From: MGIIb-O1 sp002457595
Lineage (GTDB): Archaea > Thermoplasmatota > Poseidoniia > Poseidoniales > Thalassarchaeaceae
DNA: 64,000 bases
Assembly (NCBI GenBank): GCA_045568115.1
Contig: JBJLBO010000001.1
Span: 124,001-188,000, forward strand
Direction of reading: 5' to 3'
Part shown: piece after piece, positions 25,971 to 34,970 of the stretch
Layout: each line of letters opens with the position of its first letter
How positions within the stretch are numbered: position 1 is the stretch's first letter
Translations under genes and position numbers: made by a program
The notes under the pieces: model-generated
The model's database searches: none
What the model saw: only the letters and a program-made list of their open reading frames with translations
Told to the model about the DNA's origin: nothing

Positions 25971-27950
25971 ATGGAGAATGCAGACCAGGTGCGTAGCCTA
26001 TTTCTTGCAGCACTTATGGTTGGCAGCGTAATGGTCGGAATCCTGTATTTCGATATCGAGCAAGTGCCACCAGTCGACCAGCCACCGGTGATCACAGGAG
26101 ATGAGCCAGGTCAATTTGAGATTGGGACCCTCGAATCGATTTCAGTTACTATAAGTGATGAAGATTTAGAAGATTTAATTATTGACATTAGTCTGAACAG
26201 TAACGTAGTATCGGATTACTTAATCGATGAAGAGGGAGGGATTTCTATTGACATCAGTGATTTAGAAGTTGGTTCACACTCTCTGAATATTATTGCTTTT
26301 GATAAGCTCAATCAAGAGACACGATGGTTCACAGATTTCACTATTGTTTTCCCACCTGAAGAGAACGCCACAATTTCGCTTGATTCGTTTCCTACTACTG
26401 TAGATTATGGAGATAATGGAGAATTAAGTGGTAATGTCTCACACAGTAGTATCTCAAGTTGTAATTTCTTTTGGTCAGATACAGATTTGGAAGAAAGTAA
26501 ACTGATTTTACCATTCGAAGAAAATGGAGATTTCTCATTGACACTAGAAAATATGAGAAAAAATGTTTCAATTTCAATGGAAGTTTCTTGTGGTATAAAT
26601 TTCATTACTATAGATTCGAGTGTTGTCAACTTTACAGTAAATCCATCACCAATTAGTGGTTGCACCGACTCTGAGGCTAACAACTTTGACGAGAATGCTG
26701 AGGAAGATGATGGTTCATGCGAGTATGAAGATGATGATGAAATAATTACTGGTAGTCAGAAATGGTGGGAAAAAGTTCTACTTTGTGACTCAACGGAGCA
26801 GGTTGAGGGAATTGACGACTACAATACTACTGACGAGAATGGAGACCCCTTATTCGACAATCACATCTGTGAACTTTCTTTCACTCTAAATGAAACTCAT
26901 ATTCAAATTGACTCTAATGGACTACCCAACCATGACTTAGAATCAGGGCCAGGGTGTTGTGCAAGTGCTCAAGAGGACCACCAATGGACTCTACCACTAG
27001 AGCCTACAAATCAAACTGGTTGTGACCCCTCAACATCATCTGATGGATGCACTCTAGCACCAGAAAGAGGACCTGTTGCAGTTGCAGTAAATGGCGTTCC
27101 TATCTTCGGACCAGAAGACGGCCCTGGAGGAGATGCTGTGGCAAACCAAGAGGGAGAGTACGAAGAAGATCGGCAAGAAGTCTGGTTAGGAATCTGTCAC
27201 GCACATTCTGGACCAGGAGGGGAATACCACTACCATGCTGATGCGAACTGTATGCACTGGCACGCCGATGAAGATAATGGAGAGACTTGGGCTGACTACA
27301 ATATGGAATCATCGCGCACAGTTAGTGAGCATTCGCCAATAATCGGCTTTGCTTTCGATGGTTACCCTATCTATGGATTTGTAGGTTGGGATGAGGATGG
27401 CGATACCAAAGAAATGACTTCTTCATACAAACTTAAGGAAGGCGAAAGTGGTTACAATGGAATAGACGACTACGAGTATGTTGCTGGTCTAGGTGACTTA
27501 GATGCCTGCAATGGAGTATACAGCCCTACTCCAGACTACCCTGAAGGAATTTACCATTATCACTCAACTTGGGTAAATGGAGAAGGCGACTTAGGATTTC
27601 CATACTTCATTTACTGTTACAGAGGTGTCATGGAAGCAGGTAATAGCGACGCAGGACAAGGAGGCGGAGGAGGAGATGACGACCCCTGTGCAGGAGGACC
27701 TCCAGATGGGGATGTATGGGGCCCTGGAATAGGACCACCGCCAGAAGGTTGTGACGCTGGCCCACCACCAGGTGGAGGTCAAGGACAGTCGAGTGAAGTA
27801 CTGCCTGTTATTTCTCCTTGGTTCAAGACACCGCCAAATAGTGGCGCTATTGTAATCTCGTTACTTGCAATGGCTGTTGTGGCAGCAAACGGACTCAGAG
27901 AATCGGCATATCCTGAAGTCTCTCGAGATCCGGTTGGTACAACTCTCTGA
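25971..27950 (+). CDS. YHYH-domain membrane-anchored surface protein
   Basis: A 659-residue protein starting at the ATG 25971 (a TTG at 25962 is less likely). An N-terminal membrane segment (LFLAALMVGSVMVGILYF) is followed by Ig-like domains (~20-225) and a short Cys module GCTDSEANNFDENAEEDDG that is common in marine surface proteins. The YHYH domain follows (~250-560) with GPVAVAVNGVPIFGP, EYHYHADANCMHWH, IIGFAFDGYPIYGF and IYHYHSTW. After a Pro/Gly-rich linker comes a C-terminal hydrophobic helix. The His/Cys clusters are plausible metal sites; the role of the domain is unknown. The end overlaps convergent pheS by 56 bases. It follows the SCO genes but has its own promoter-like region. Confidence 0.82.
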   Translation: MENADQVRSLFLAALMVGSVMVGILYFDIEQVPPVDQPPVITGDEPGQFEIGTLESISVTISDEDLEDLIIDISLNSNVVSDYLIDEEGGISIDISDLEVGSHSLNIIAFDKLNQETRWFTDFTIVFPPEENATISLDSFPTTVDYGDNGELSGNVSHSSISSCNFFWSDTDLEESKLILPFEENGDFSLTLENMRKNVSISMEVSCGINFITIDSSVVNFTVNPSPISGCTDSEANNFDENAEEDDGSCEYEDDDEIITGSQKWWEKVLLCDSTEQVEGIDDYNTTDENGDPLFDNHICELSFTLNETHIQIDSNGLPNHDLESGPGCCASAQEDHQWTLPLEPTNQTGCDPSTSSDGCTLAPERGPVAVAVNGVPIFGPEDGPGGDAVANQEGEYEEDRQEVWLGICHAHSGPGGEYHYHADANCMHWHADEDNGETWADYNMESSRTVSEHSPIIGFAFDGYPIYGFVGWDEDGDTKEMTSSYKLKEGESGYNGIDDYEYVAGLGDLDACNGVYSPTPDYPEGIYHYHSTWVNGEGDLGFPYFIYCYRGVMEAGNSDAGQGGGGGDDDPCAGGPPDGDVWGPGIGPPPEGCDAGPPPGGGQGQSSEVLPVISPWFKTPPNSGAIVISLLAMAVVAANGLRESAYPEVSRDPVGTTL

Positions 27951-29388
27951 TATCATCCAATTCAAGTACAAGCATTGCAAGTCTCTCGAGCCCCATACCC
28001 CAAGCACACACCGGCCATTCTGTTCCCAAGGGCTCAGTAACCTCTGGTCGGAAAATTCCGGAACCGCCCAACTCAAGCCATTGGCCACGCCAGAAAACTT
28101 CTATCTCTACGGATGGCTCTGTGTAAGGAAAGTAAGCTGGGCGAACTCGGACATCAGGATAACCCATCTTGGCATAGAATGTTTTGAGGGTAGAAATCAA
28201 CATTGGTAGGTTCGCATCAGGTTCGTGGATAATGCCCTCAATTTGGTGGAATTCAGGGAGATGAGTTCGATCAATAGTTTCCTGCCTGAATACTCGACCA
28301 ATGCCAAATACTCTACAGGGTTCGTCAGGATTTTCAGCGATATGACGAACTGTATTGACTGTTGTATGAGTTCTTAGTAATGCCTTCTGGGCTTCTTCTT
28401 TGTCAAATTTAGCACCCCATCCTCTACTTCCTGTATCATGTCCATGCTCATGGACGCTGGCCCACAAGTCAAGCATCTCAGGAGAAACCTGAACCTTGTT
28501 CGGTTCGGACAGATAGAAGGTATCTTGCATTGTTCTAGCCGGATGAGATTGAGGAATGAATAACGCATCCATATTCCATCCAGCTGATTGAACATAATTT
28601 CCTTCAATCTCAGAAAAACCCATCTCTAGGAAAACTGAACGAATCCTTTCTATCAATGCCAGCATAGGATGAGGGCGTCCTCCTGCAGGAGTGGGCGCTG
28701 GAGCATTTACGTCAAATGGTTTGAATTCTGCCTCTCTCCATGATTCTCCTTGAAGAATTTCAGGAGTCAACTGGCCAATCTGCTCAATTTCACCAAGGTC
28801 TGATGATTTGACTCCAGAACCTTTGTTGGTTAGAGTCCAAGTACGGCTAGTTGTTTCTTCAATAGAAATTAGATTTTTGCGACCTGCAAAATGAGAAACA
28901 AGTTCTGAATCCAATTCGTCTTCAGAGATTGGTTCTTGCGAAAGTTTCTCAATAAATTCTGAACGTTTTGCAATTACTTCACTGACTTCTGAAGCATTGC
29001 TAAAGACGAAAGAGCCATCTTCAATTTTGATACCAAGGGACTTGAGAAGACCAATTCCCGGTCCTGCCTCATGACGTTCAAATCCTGCTGCAAACAAGCC
29101 CTGCATGGATCTTTCTCCTTCATCCGCATTTTGCATCCACTGCCAAATACGATCTTCAAGTAATTCTTCAGAGGCTGCTTTATGGCCCTCGGAAGCAAGA
29201 TTTACTGTACGCGTTGTGATCTCCGAAATTTCTACTAATCCTTGTTCGTAAAGGGACTTTCCTGCACCCGCAACATGCACTTGATCGCCCCATCCCGTCG
29301 AATCAAGTAATTCTTTCAAATTCCAATTTCGAGAAGGGGCGGAGAGCATAGACTTGAGCATCCTTCGCTCGTTATTTCCTAAGTCCAT
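27895..29388 (-). CDS. pheS: Phenylalanine--tRNA ligase alpha subunit
   Basis: The catalytic subunit of the alpha2-beta2 enzyme that charges tRNA-Phe. The ATG at 29388 is preceded by gaggtgac; a start at 29439 would add 17 residues. The N-terminal ~200 residues form the winged-helix region seen in archaeal and eukaryotic PheS (NERRMLKSMLS). The class II core includes HPMLALIERIR, RTHTTVNTVRHI, motif 2 FHQIEGIIHEP and motif 3 GMGLERLAML. The length of 497 residues fits the archaeal form. No pheT is in the window. Confidence 0.96.
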   Translation of the reverse strand: MDLGNNERRMLKSMLSAPSRNWNLKELLDSTGWGDQVHVAGAGKSLYEQGLVEISEITTRTVNLASEGHKAASEELLEDRIWQWMQNADEGERSMQGLFAAGFERHEAGPGIGLLKSLGIKIEDGSFVFSNASEVSEVIAKRSEFIEKLSQEPISEDELDSELVSHFAGRKNLISIEETTSRTWTLTNKGSGVKSSDLGEIEQIGQLTPEILQGESWREAEFKPFDVNAPAPTPAGGRPHPMLALIERIRSVFLEMGFSEIEGNYVQSAGWNMDALFIPQSHPARTMQDTFYLSEPNKVQVSPEMLDLWASVHEHGHDTGSRGWGAKFDKEEAQKALLRTHTTVNTVRHIAENPDEPCRVFGIGRVFRQETIDRTHLPEFHQIEGIIHEPDANLPMLISTLKTFYAKMGYPDVRVRPAYFPYTEPSVEIEVFWRGQWLELGGSGIFRPEVTEPLGTEWPVCAWGMGLERLAMLVLELDDIRELYQPDLERLQDMPIL

Positions 29389-29460
29389 ATGGTCACCTCG
29401 CCTTTCGCGCTCAAGTCTCTTATCTTTCATTATTGTCACTTGAGAGCCACTCTGATAGGC

Positions 29461-29880
29461 TCATTCCTCTTCTTTAATCCAGAGCGGAGTCTCACAATCC
29501 ACACAATCATAGGAGGAAGGTTTACTCCCATCAACCCATTCCAAATGACCACATCTCCCACATAATATGGAGCTACGAATTGGAGGATCAAGGGATGTAT
29601 CAACACGATACATTGGCCGCCCAGCATCAGGCATTTTCACAGCATCGGGCGACCAGGCTGCAATCTCTTCGGGAGAGTTTGTCGATTGTGTATTCATTCC
29701 TAATCCGATGAACAGCAAAATCGCTCCAGAAACTGCAAGAGGGGCTCCTAATGCAAGAGCAAATGGATCTCCAGGAACCCCTAGGATGACACCTGCTCCT
29801 ACGACTAAACATGCCCAGGCAGCGATCACAGTGTTTGTCCGAAGATGGGACGCAGGTGTGCTTAGGGGGACTGACAACAA
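29461..29880 (-). CDS. Small membrane protein with C-terminal zinc ribbon
   Basis: 139 residues with two hydrophobic segments near the N-terminus (around 18-55: TVIAAWACLVVGAGVILG and LAVSGAILLFIGLGM), a polar linker and a C-terminal CxxC...CxxC ribbon (ILCGRCGHLEW, YDCVDCETPLW). The start is uncertain: the track begins at a TTG and no ATG precedes the first helix. Such proteins are often of unknown function; zinc binding is inferred from the four Cys. It lies upstream of pheS on the same strand. Confidence 0.65.
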   Translation of the reverse strand: MLSVPLSTPASHLRTNTVIAAWACLVVGAGVILGVPGDPFALALGAPLAVSGAILLFIGLGMNTQSTNSPEEIAAWSPDAVKMPDAGRPMYRVDTSLDPPIRSSILCGRCGHLEWVDGSKPSSYDCVDCETPLWIKEEE

Positions 29881-29976
29881 ACATTGGAGGGGGGTTCAAC
29901 CATTGAAGTTGGCCCCTTTGAGGGTACTATCGCAGGTGTAGGGTTCAAGAATCGAAGTCGAGCCGCGGGGTATACT

Positions 29977-30053
29977 GCCTCAGTAGCTCAGCCTGGTAGA
30001 GCATCTGATTTGTAATCAGACGGCCGGGGGTTCGAATCCCTCCTGGGGCTCCA
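29977..30053 (+). tRNA. tRNA-Thr (anticodon TGT)
   Basis: Acceptor GCCTCAG/CTGGGGC (one T-G pair), anticodon stem TCTGA/TCAGA with loop TTTGTAA, and T-arm GGTTCGAATCC. The encoded CCA is at 30051-30053. No intron is visible. Confidence 0.95.
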
Positions 30054-30120
30054 AATCCCACATCTATCTCTGGTATCTTGACGAGGAAAGGTCAAGGGTG
30101 GTTTAGCCTACGACGATAAC

Positions 30121-30996
30121 GTGAGTGCTACTCTCTTAGATGGCAAAGCTCTTGGTTCTAAGATAGAAAATTCGTTAGTAGAAAGAGTAGCGGCACTAAA
30201 ATCGAAAGGTGTGGACCCTCATTTAGCAGTTGTGCTAGCTGGCGACGATGCTGCCAGTCACGTGTACGTAAGGAACAAACAGCGAGCATGTGAGAGATGT
30301 GGAATAAAGAGCACTCGAGTAGACCTACCAAGTGAGGTTTCTCAGGAAGAACTTATGCAGGTTGTCTCAGACCTCAATGCGGACAATTCAATCCATGGCA
30401 TACTTGTTCAAAGTCCCACTCCACCTAGTACCGACGAACTTTCGATAACTGAGGCAATCCACCCCGCTAAGGATGTAGACGGATTCCATCCAATGAATCT
30501 AGGGCGCCTAGTGATGGGGCAGTCGGATGGTCTTCTGCCATGTACACCTGCGGGTGTTATGGCAATGATTGAAAATGCGGGAATAAATCTTCAAGGAGCC
30601 AATGCTGTAGTAATAGGAAGGTCTCGGATTGTGGGAATGCCACTAGCACTCATGTTAGCTCAGAAAGGAGTTGATGCTACTGTAACTATAGCTCACTCTC
30701 GTACTAAAGATGCAGCAGAAATTTGCCGGCAGGCTGATCTTGTTATTGCGGCAATAGGAAAGCCAACTACAGTGAAAGCAGATTGGATTAAGCCTGGTGC
30801 GACTGTCATTGATGTGGGGATAAACAGGGTTGCTGATGAATCGAGAGAAAGTGGAAGTCGTCTAGCAGGGGATGTTGACCCTGAAGCGGCTGAAGTGGCG
30901 GAGTACATGACTCCAGTCCCTGGAGGCGTGGGTCCAATGACTATCGCCATGCTAATGTCCAATACAGTTCAGGCTGCTGAGATGACTCTAGAATAA
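30121..30996 (+). CDS. folD: Bifunctional methylenetetrahydrofolate dehydrogenase / cyclohydrolase
   Basis: FolD interconverts methylene-, methenyl- and formyl-tetrahydrofolate. The 291 residues begin at a GTG and show the active-site VYVRNKQRACERCGI (Tyr49, Lys53), GILVQSPTP, CTPAGVMAMIE, the NADP-binding VVIGRSRIVGMP and the C-terminal PVPGGVGPMT. It supplies a partner for glyA and the glycine cleavage genes in this window and implies tetrahydrofolate rather than only methanopterin as C1 carrier. It follows tRNA-Thr on the same strand. Confidence 0.97.
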   Translation: MSATLLDGKALGSKIENSLVERVAALKSKGVDPHLAVVLAGDDAASHVYVRNKQRACERCGIKSTRVDLPSEVSQEELMQVVSDLNADNSIHGILVQSPTPPSTDELSITEAIHPAKDVDGFHPMNLGRLVMGQSDGLLPCTPAGVMAMIENAGINLQGANAVVIGRSRIVGMPLALMLAQKGVDATVTIAHSRTKDAAEICRQADLVIAAIGKPTTVKADWIKPGATVIDVGINRVADESRESGSRLAGDVDPEAAEVAEYMTPVPGGVGPMTIAMLMSNTVQAAEMTLE

Positions 30997-31004
30997 AACA
31001 AATC

Positions 31005-31307
31005 TCAGAAAACACCTAGTTCGAACTTTCCATCCTCTGTGGCATGAATTCTGGGATCCCAGAGTGGTGAGAATGTCAAGTTCACATGAACACTATCTAT
31101 TCCTTCAGTGGTCAAGGCCGCTCTGTGAACTGCCGCCATGAGTTCAGCAGCAACAGGGCAACCAGGGCTAGTTAGAGTCATATCAATCTCAGCATGGCTC
31201 TCTTCAATGCGCACGTCATAGATTAGACCAAGATCGATGACTGAAATTTTCATCTCAGGGTCTTCAACTTCGATTAGTGAAGCACGGACTGTTGACTCAT
31301 CAACCAT
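31005..31307 (-). CDS. DUF59 / MIP18-family iron-sulfur assembly protein
   Basis: 100 residues, related to SufT/PaaD/MIP18 proteins that help to mature iron-sulfur proteins. Visible hallmarks are EVEDPEMKISVIDLGLIYDV and the Cys motif LTSPGCPVAAEL with Cys49 or nearby as the reactive residue. It follows sufE by 4 bases and ends the sufS-sufE-DUF59 run, which supports the Fe-S role. Confidence 0.9.
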   Translation of the reverse strand: MVDESTVRASLIEVEDPEMKISVIDLGLIYDVRIEESHAEIDMTLTSPGCPVAAELMAAVHRAALTTEGIDSVHVNLTFSPLWDPRIHATEDGKFELGVF

Positions 31308-31311
31308 CAGA

Positions 31312-31737
31312 TCACCCTAAGTTCTCCGCTTCTGAACGAACTCGCTCAAACATATTCAAAAATCCATTTGCTCTACTTGGAGTAAGTGAATTTCGAATTC
31401 CCATCTCTTCGACGAATTCGGGTGAAAGTTGAGAAACTTCCGATTTAGATAGCCCATTTACAGCCATTGCAGTAATAGAAATCAAGCCTTGAACAATCTG
31501 AGCATCGGCTCCACCGCGCATTTGAAAGTGGCCATTCGAATCTACTAAACAAATCACATGAGCACGAGACTGGCAACCTTGAACTTGATTCTCATCAGTC
31601 CATTCATCTTCAGGTAGTGGTGAAGGATTCTTCTTTGCGTACTCAAACAACAACTCATACCTTTCCATTGCATCGAAGCAAGCTTTGAAATCCTCGACTA
31701 CTGCATCGAGGTGCTCTGGCCATCTACTCTCCGCCAT
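31312..31737 (-). CDS. sufE: SufE-family sulfur acceptor
   Basis: 141 residues. SufE takes persulfide sulfur from the desulfurase SufS. The conserved VQGCQSRAH holds the acceptor Cys55. LMGGADAQIVQGLI-like sequence (MRGGADAQIVQGLISI) and the C-terminal SLTPSRANGFLNMFERV are typical. It lies 45 bases after sufS and 4 bases before the DUF59 gene. SufE is common in bacteria, so the pair may be of bacterial origin. Confidence 0.95.
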   Translation of the reverse strand: MAESRWPEHLDAVVEDFKACFDAMERYELLFEYAKKNPSPLPEDEWTDENQVQGCQSRAHVICLVDSNGHFQMRGGADAQIVQGLISITAMAVNGLSKSEVSQLSPEFVEEMGIRNSLTPSRANGFLNMFERVRSEAENLG

Positions 31738-31782
31738 GATAAACCCTAATCGTTGACTCTATTCAATATGCCCACATTAATC

Positions 31783-33009
31783 TCAAGCGAATCGCTCACA
31801 AACATAGCGTAAATGAGACACAAATGCTTGAGCCTCATCGAGTGTATTGTAAATCCAAAATGAGGCGCGATTAGTTGAGGGTACGCCAAGAGCATCCATA
31901 AGAGGCTGAGCGCAATGATGTCCAGTTCTAACAGCAAATCCACCCTCATCTAGCAAAAATGCGAGATCCTGAGATTGAATTGAATCATGAAGGAAAGATA
32001 CAGCACCGCTAGAGCCTGGTAAACTAGGGTCGCCGAATACTCTTATTCCGGGAATCTCAAGCATTTGATTTGCTGTCCAAGATGCAATGTCTTGGATATG
32101 AGCATGAACTTCTCTCATTTCGAACTGACTCAGCCATTCTACTGCAGCACCCCAACCAATAGCCTCTGCAATCCTTGGCGTCCCAGTCTCAAACATTGCA
32201 TGTCCTTCTTGGAAGACTGAACCTTCGGTTGTGACTCTACGAATCATCGAACCACCTGTCATGAACGGCCCCATCTGTTCCATGGCTTCCGACTTAACAA
32301 GCAAACAACCAATTCCAGTCGGGCCGGCCATTTTGTGTGCTGAAATGGCTACGAAATCAGCTCCTAAATTGTCAAAGAAGATTCGTTCATGTGGCGCTCC
32401 TTGTGCACTATCAATCAATACTCTAGCACCAACTGCATGAGATTTCTCAATTATATCCTCTACGGGATTGCGAACTCCTAGAACATTACTTGTATGTACC
32501 ACGCATACCAGTTTTGCACCTTCTAGCGCGACTTCAAAAGCATCCATATCTAACGTGAAGGTCTTGGTATCAATTGGTACATATCTAAGTTCAATACCTT
32601 TCTCTTTGCTCATTTCCTGCCAAGGTACAATATCAGCGTGGTGTTCCATTTCTGTTACCACAACAACATCGTCTCTCTCAAGATTATATCTAGCCCAGCC
32701 ATAGGCTGCAAGGTTGATTGCTTCAGTAGCTCCACTAGTGTAGATTAGGTTAGCGGGACTTGTACCAAAATACCGAGAAATACTCAAGCGGGAGTGTTCC
32801 AAGGCGGCTGTAGCCTCTTCCGCTAATGTATGATTGGCCCTATGGGCATTTGAGTTGTATTGTTCATAGAATTTAGTCATAGCATCAATTACAATTTTTG
32901 GTTTCTGTGAGGTTGCGGCATTATCAAAATAAACCAATTTCTTTCCATTTGGTAGAACACGTTCTAGAATGGGAAAATCCGCTCGAATTGACTGAATGTC
33001 GAGAGCCAT
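31783..33009 (-). CDS. sufS: Cysteine desulfurase, SufS type
   Basis: A PLP enzyme of 408 residues that frees sulfur from cysteine for iron-sulfur clusters. It shows YFDNAATSQKP, HRANHTLAEEATAALE, the PLP-Lys226 in AISAHKMAGPTGIG and the active Cys in VRTGHHCAQPLMD. That CAQP loop is the SufS (group II) form. It leads the sufS-sufE-DUF59 run. The scaffold genes sufBCD are not in the window. Confidence 0.96.
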   Translation of the reverse strand: MALDIQSIRADFPILERVLPNGKKLVYFDNAATSQKPKIVIDAMTKFYEQYNSNAHRANHTLAEEATAALEHSRLSISRYFGTSPANLIYTSGATEAINLAAYGWARYNLERDDVVVVTEMEHHADIVPWQEMSKEKGIELRYVPIDTKTFTLDMDAFEVALEGAKLVCVVHTSNVLGVRNPVEDIIEKSHAVGARVLIDSAQGAPHERIFFDNLGADFVAISAHKMAGPTGIGCLLVKSEAMEQMGPFMTGGSMIRRVTTEGSVFQEGHAMFETGTPRIAEAIGWGAAVEWLSQFEMREVHAHIQDIASWTANQMLEIPGIRVFGDPSLPGSSGAVSFLHDSIQSQDLAFLLDEGGFAVRTGHHCAQPLMDALGVPSTNRASFWIYNTLDEAQAFVSHLRYVCERFA

Positions 33010-33134
33010 ACCTATTCAACCAAATGTTCCGAAATGATGATTCATTATCAAATAGCGCACGAACATTATCATGAGAACTCTAAATCGTGTTTTTCGGGGG
33101 ACATTTATGGTTGAAGACCAACCTGACAAGTCTG

Positions 33135-33581
33135 ATGGTGGCGTCTACGGGACAGGATGTAGTTGATGCGCTCGGTCAAAAAGACCTGAATAAAGATGGA
33201 TCTGTGATTAATCTCGCAGTTGTTGGAAGCAGTAGATTCTACGATTTTGAGGTATTTGAGAACGCAATAGAAAATTGGGTTGAAGAAAATGGATATCCTG
33301 ATTTAATTATTGTCGGAGGAGCCAGTGGTGTCGACTATATGGCTGAGCGTTGGGCTGACAACAACACCGTCCCAATCGCAGTTTTCACAGAGGAATGGGG
33401 TGACCCAAAACGAAGTTTGAGAGATTCAGGTAGGCCTGAAGCTGCGAATTCTTTGACTAAGAAGATTCTAGATGCTGCAAGTCACGTTTTGGCATTACCA
33501 TCATCAACTAGTAAATGGACAAGAATTGTCATCAAAATGGCTGAAGAAAATGGTCTTAAAACCTCAATAACAGAAGTTTAG
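33135..33581 (+). CDS. SLOG-family (DUF2493, YspA/YpsA-related) protein
   Basis: 148 residues from the ATG at 33135 (GTG at 33087 possible). The Rossmann-like core has VVGSSRFYDFEVFENAIENW and LIIVGGASGVDYMAERWA, typical of DUF2493 nucleotide-binding SLOG proteins, then FTEEWGDPKRSLRDSGR. Family members are thought to bind nucleotide-derived ligands; the role here is unknown. It is followed by a flavin reductase gene on the same strand, 42 bases away. Confidence 0.8.
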   Translation: MVASTGQDVVDALGQKDLNKDGSVINLAVVGSSRFYDFEVFENAIENWVEENGYPDLIIVGGASGVDYMAERWADNNTVPIAVFTEEWGDPKRSLRDSGRPEAANSLTKKILDAASHVLALPSSTSKWTRIVIKMAEENGLKTSITEV

Positions 33582-33623
33582 CGATACTATTTGGTTGAAA
33601 TACGGATAGCCTCTCCAAGAGAC

Positions 33624-34121
33624 ATGGCACGCTTTCTGATGATTACTGCAACCTCTGGAACTAACCATGATTTAGCTGTGATGTTTTCTAATGCTGCTCA
33701 AGCAAAGGGGCATGAGGCAGAGATTGTCGATTTGGCGGAATTAGATTTACCAATGTTCACTTTGGCCCGTTCCAAAGACCCAGAGAAGACTCCGGATATC
33801 TCTGGTTTAATTCAGAAAATGATGGATTCAGATTCATGGGTAATTATCGCACCAGAATATAATGGATCATACCCCCCTACACTCAACAATGCAATTGCAT
33901 GGATGTCACGAGATTGGCAGAACTTCCGCTCTATGTGCACTGGTAAACCAGTTGGGCTCGCTACTCATAGTGGCGGAGGTGGTGCTCATGTGATTATGGC
34001 AATGCGCCAACAATTTTCTTTCATCGGTGCAGATGTGATCGGCAGGTCTTGTCAATCTGGGCGCAATAAGGATGCGAATCCAGATACCATCGATGCAATG
34101 ATAGATGGTTTGGCAAGATGA
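33624..34121 (+). CDS. NADPH-dependent FMN reductase family protein
   Basis: A 165-residue flavodoxin-like oxidoreductase. I chose the ATG at 33624 because the fold starts at once with MARFLMITATSGTNHDLA, the phosphate-binding loop. WVIIAPEYNGSYPPTLNNAIAW is the FMN-binding signature of the NADPH-dependent FMN/azo reductase family, and VGLATHSGGGGAHVIMAMRQ follows. The substrate (quinone, azo compound, metal or free flavin) cannot be read. The convergent tRNA-Glu begins 3 bases after its stop. Confidence 0.9.
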   Translation: MARFLMITATSGTNHDLAVMFSNAAQAKGHEAEIVDLAELDLPMFTLARSKDPEKTPDISGLIQKMMDSDSWVIIAPEYNGSYPPTLNNAIAWMSRDWQNFRSMCTGKPVGLATHSGGGGAHVIMAMRQQFSFIGADVIGRSCQSGRNKDANPDTIDAMIDGLAR

Positions 34122-34124
34122 AAT

Positions 34125-34202
34125 TGGTGCTCCTGCCGGGATTTGAACCCGGGTCGCCGGGATGAAAACCCGGTATGATGGACCGTACTACACCACAGGA
34201 GC
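34125..34202 (-). tRNA. tRNA-Glu (anticodon TTC)
   Basis: Acceptor GCTCCTG/CAGGAGC, anticodon stem CCGGG/CCCGG with loop TTTTCAT, and T-arm GGTTCAAATCC. The D-arm starts TGGTGTAGT as usual for Glu. The encoded CCA is at 34125-34127. Confidence 0.95.
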
Positions 34203-34259
34203 GATGGCCCGCCGAGATACAACCCCCACATAATCAAATCGGGTCAAGTAGAAGCAAAA

Positions 34260-34871
34260 TCACTCATCATCGTCTAGCAGATTTTTCCACCAACGAGCGG
34301 CGGGGATAACAAAAATGAGACCTGCCAAAGCAGCAATAGAGAATGTTATCGCACCTTCTATACCTGTCATTGAGGACTTGATAGACTCTCCGTAAATACC
34401 TAATAAAGCACCAGGAATACCGAATCTAAGCCCTCTACCAACAATCCCTGCCGCAACGAATAGACGTAAGTCCATTCGTCCAGCTCCTGCAATCCATGCA
34501 AGGGCCTTGTATGGAATTGGAGATACGGCTGCAATGAAAATTCCAGCAGCTCCATATCTTTCTACAAGAATATTCAATCGGGCCACATTCGAGTCTGAAA
34601 CAAAACGCTCAAGCAACCATCCACCACCATACATACCTATTCCGTAACCTCCAATCGCACCAATTACACTGGATAATGTAGCAACGAGAACTATCAATGC
34701 AATTCCAGTTCCTGAATCAGCGTCGATAATCATCTTCCATACAAGAGGATCGGGAGGAATCGGTTGTAGGGCTGCTTCTGTTGAAGTTAGGATAGCCAAA
34801 CCAAGGTACCCTAGTCCATCTGCCCAGTCCATAGCAGAGTCAACCAAATCCTGTGGGACAAGACTGACCAT
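34260..34871 (-). CDS. VTT/DedA-like membrane protein (YqaA type)
   Basis: 203 residues with about five hydrophobic segments. LVATLSSVIGAIGGYGIGMYGG and ISAVSPIPYKALAWIAGAGRM-type sequence (AAVSPIPYKALAWIAGAG) match the VTT (SNARE-associated) family. These membrane proteins are linked to lipid scrambling or undecaprenyl/lipid carrier transport in other organisms; the substrate here is unknown. It is divergent from the NOB1 gene, with about 100 bases between starts. Confidence 0.85.
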   Translation of the reverse strand: MVSLVPQDLVDSAMDWADGLGYLGLAILTSTEAALQPIPPDPLVWKMIIDADSGTGIALIVLVATLSSVIGAIGGYGIGMYGGGWLLERFVSDSNVARLNILVERYGAAGIFIAAVSPIPYKALAWIAGAGRMDLRLFVAAGIVGRGLRFGIPGALLGIYGESIKSSMTGIEGAITFSIAALAGLIFVIPAARWWKNLLDDDE

Positions 34872-34970
34872 GTTTGCTCGGCTGAACTGATTGAGATGAA
34901 CGTTCCCCGTCCAAGACGTTACTTGAGCAGCAACAATACCCCTGAAAGGCAGATGCCGTCAGCATAGGCC

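Noticed and set aside
27047..27312. Arg-rich plus-strand and complementary open frames inside the YHYH gene
   Set aside because: These are off-frame shadows over a strongly conserved domain in the main frame.
33087..33165. Short alternative frame with ATG at 33108 before the SLOG gene
   Set aside because: It ends after about 19 codons and has no recognisable domain; an upstream extension of the SLOG protein is equally weak.
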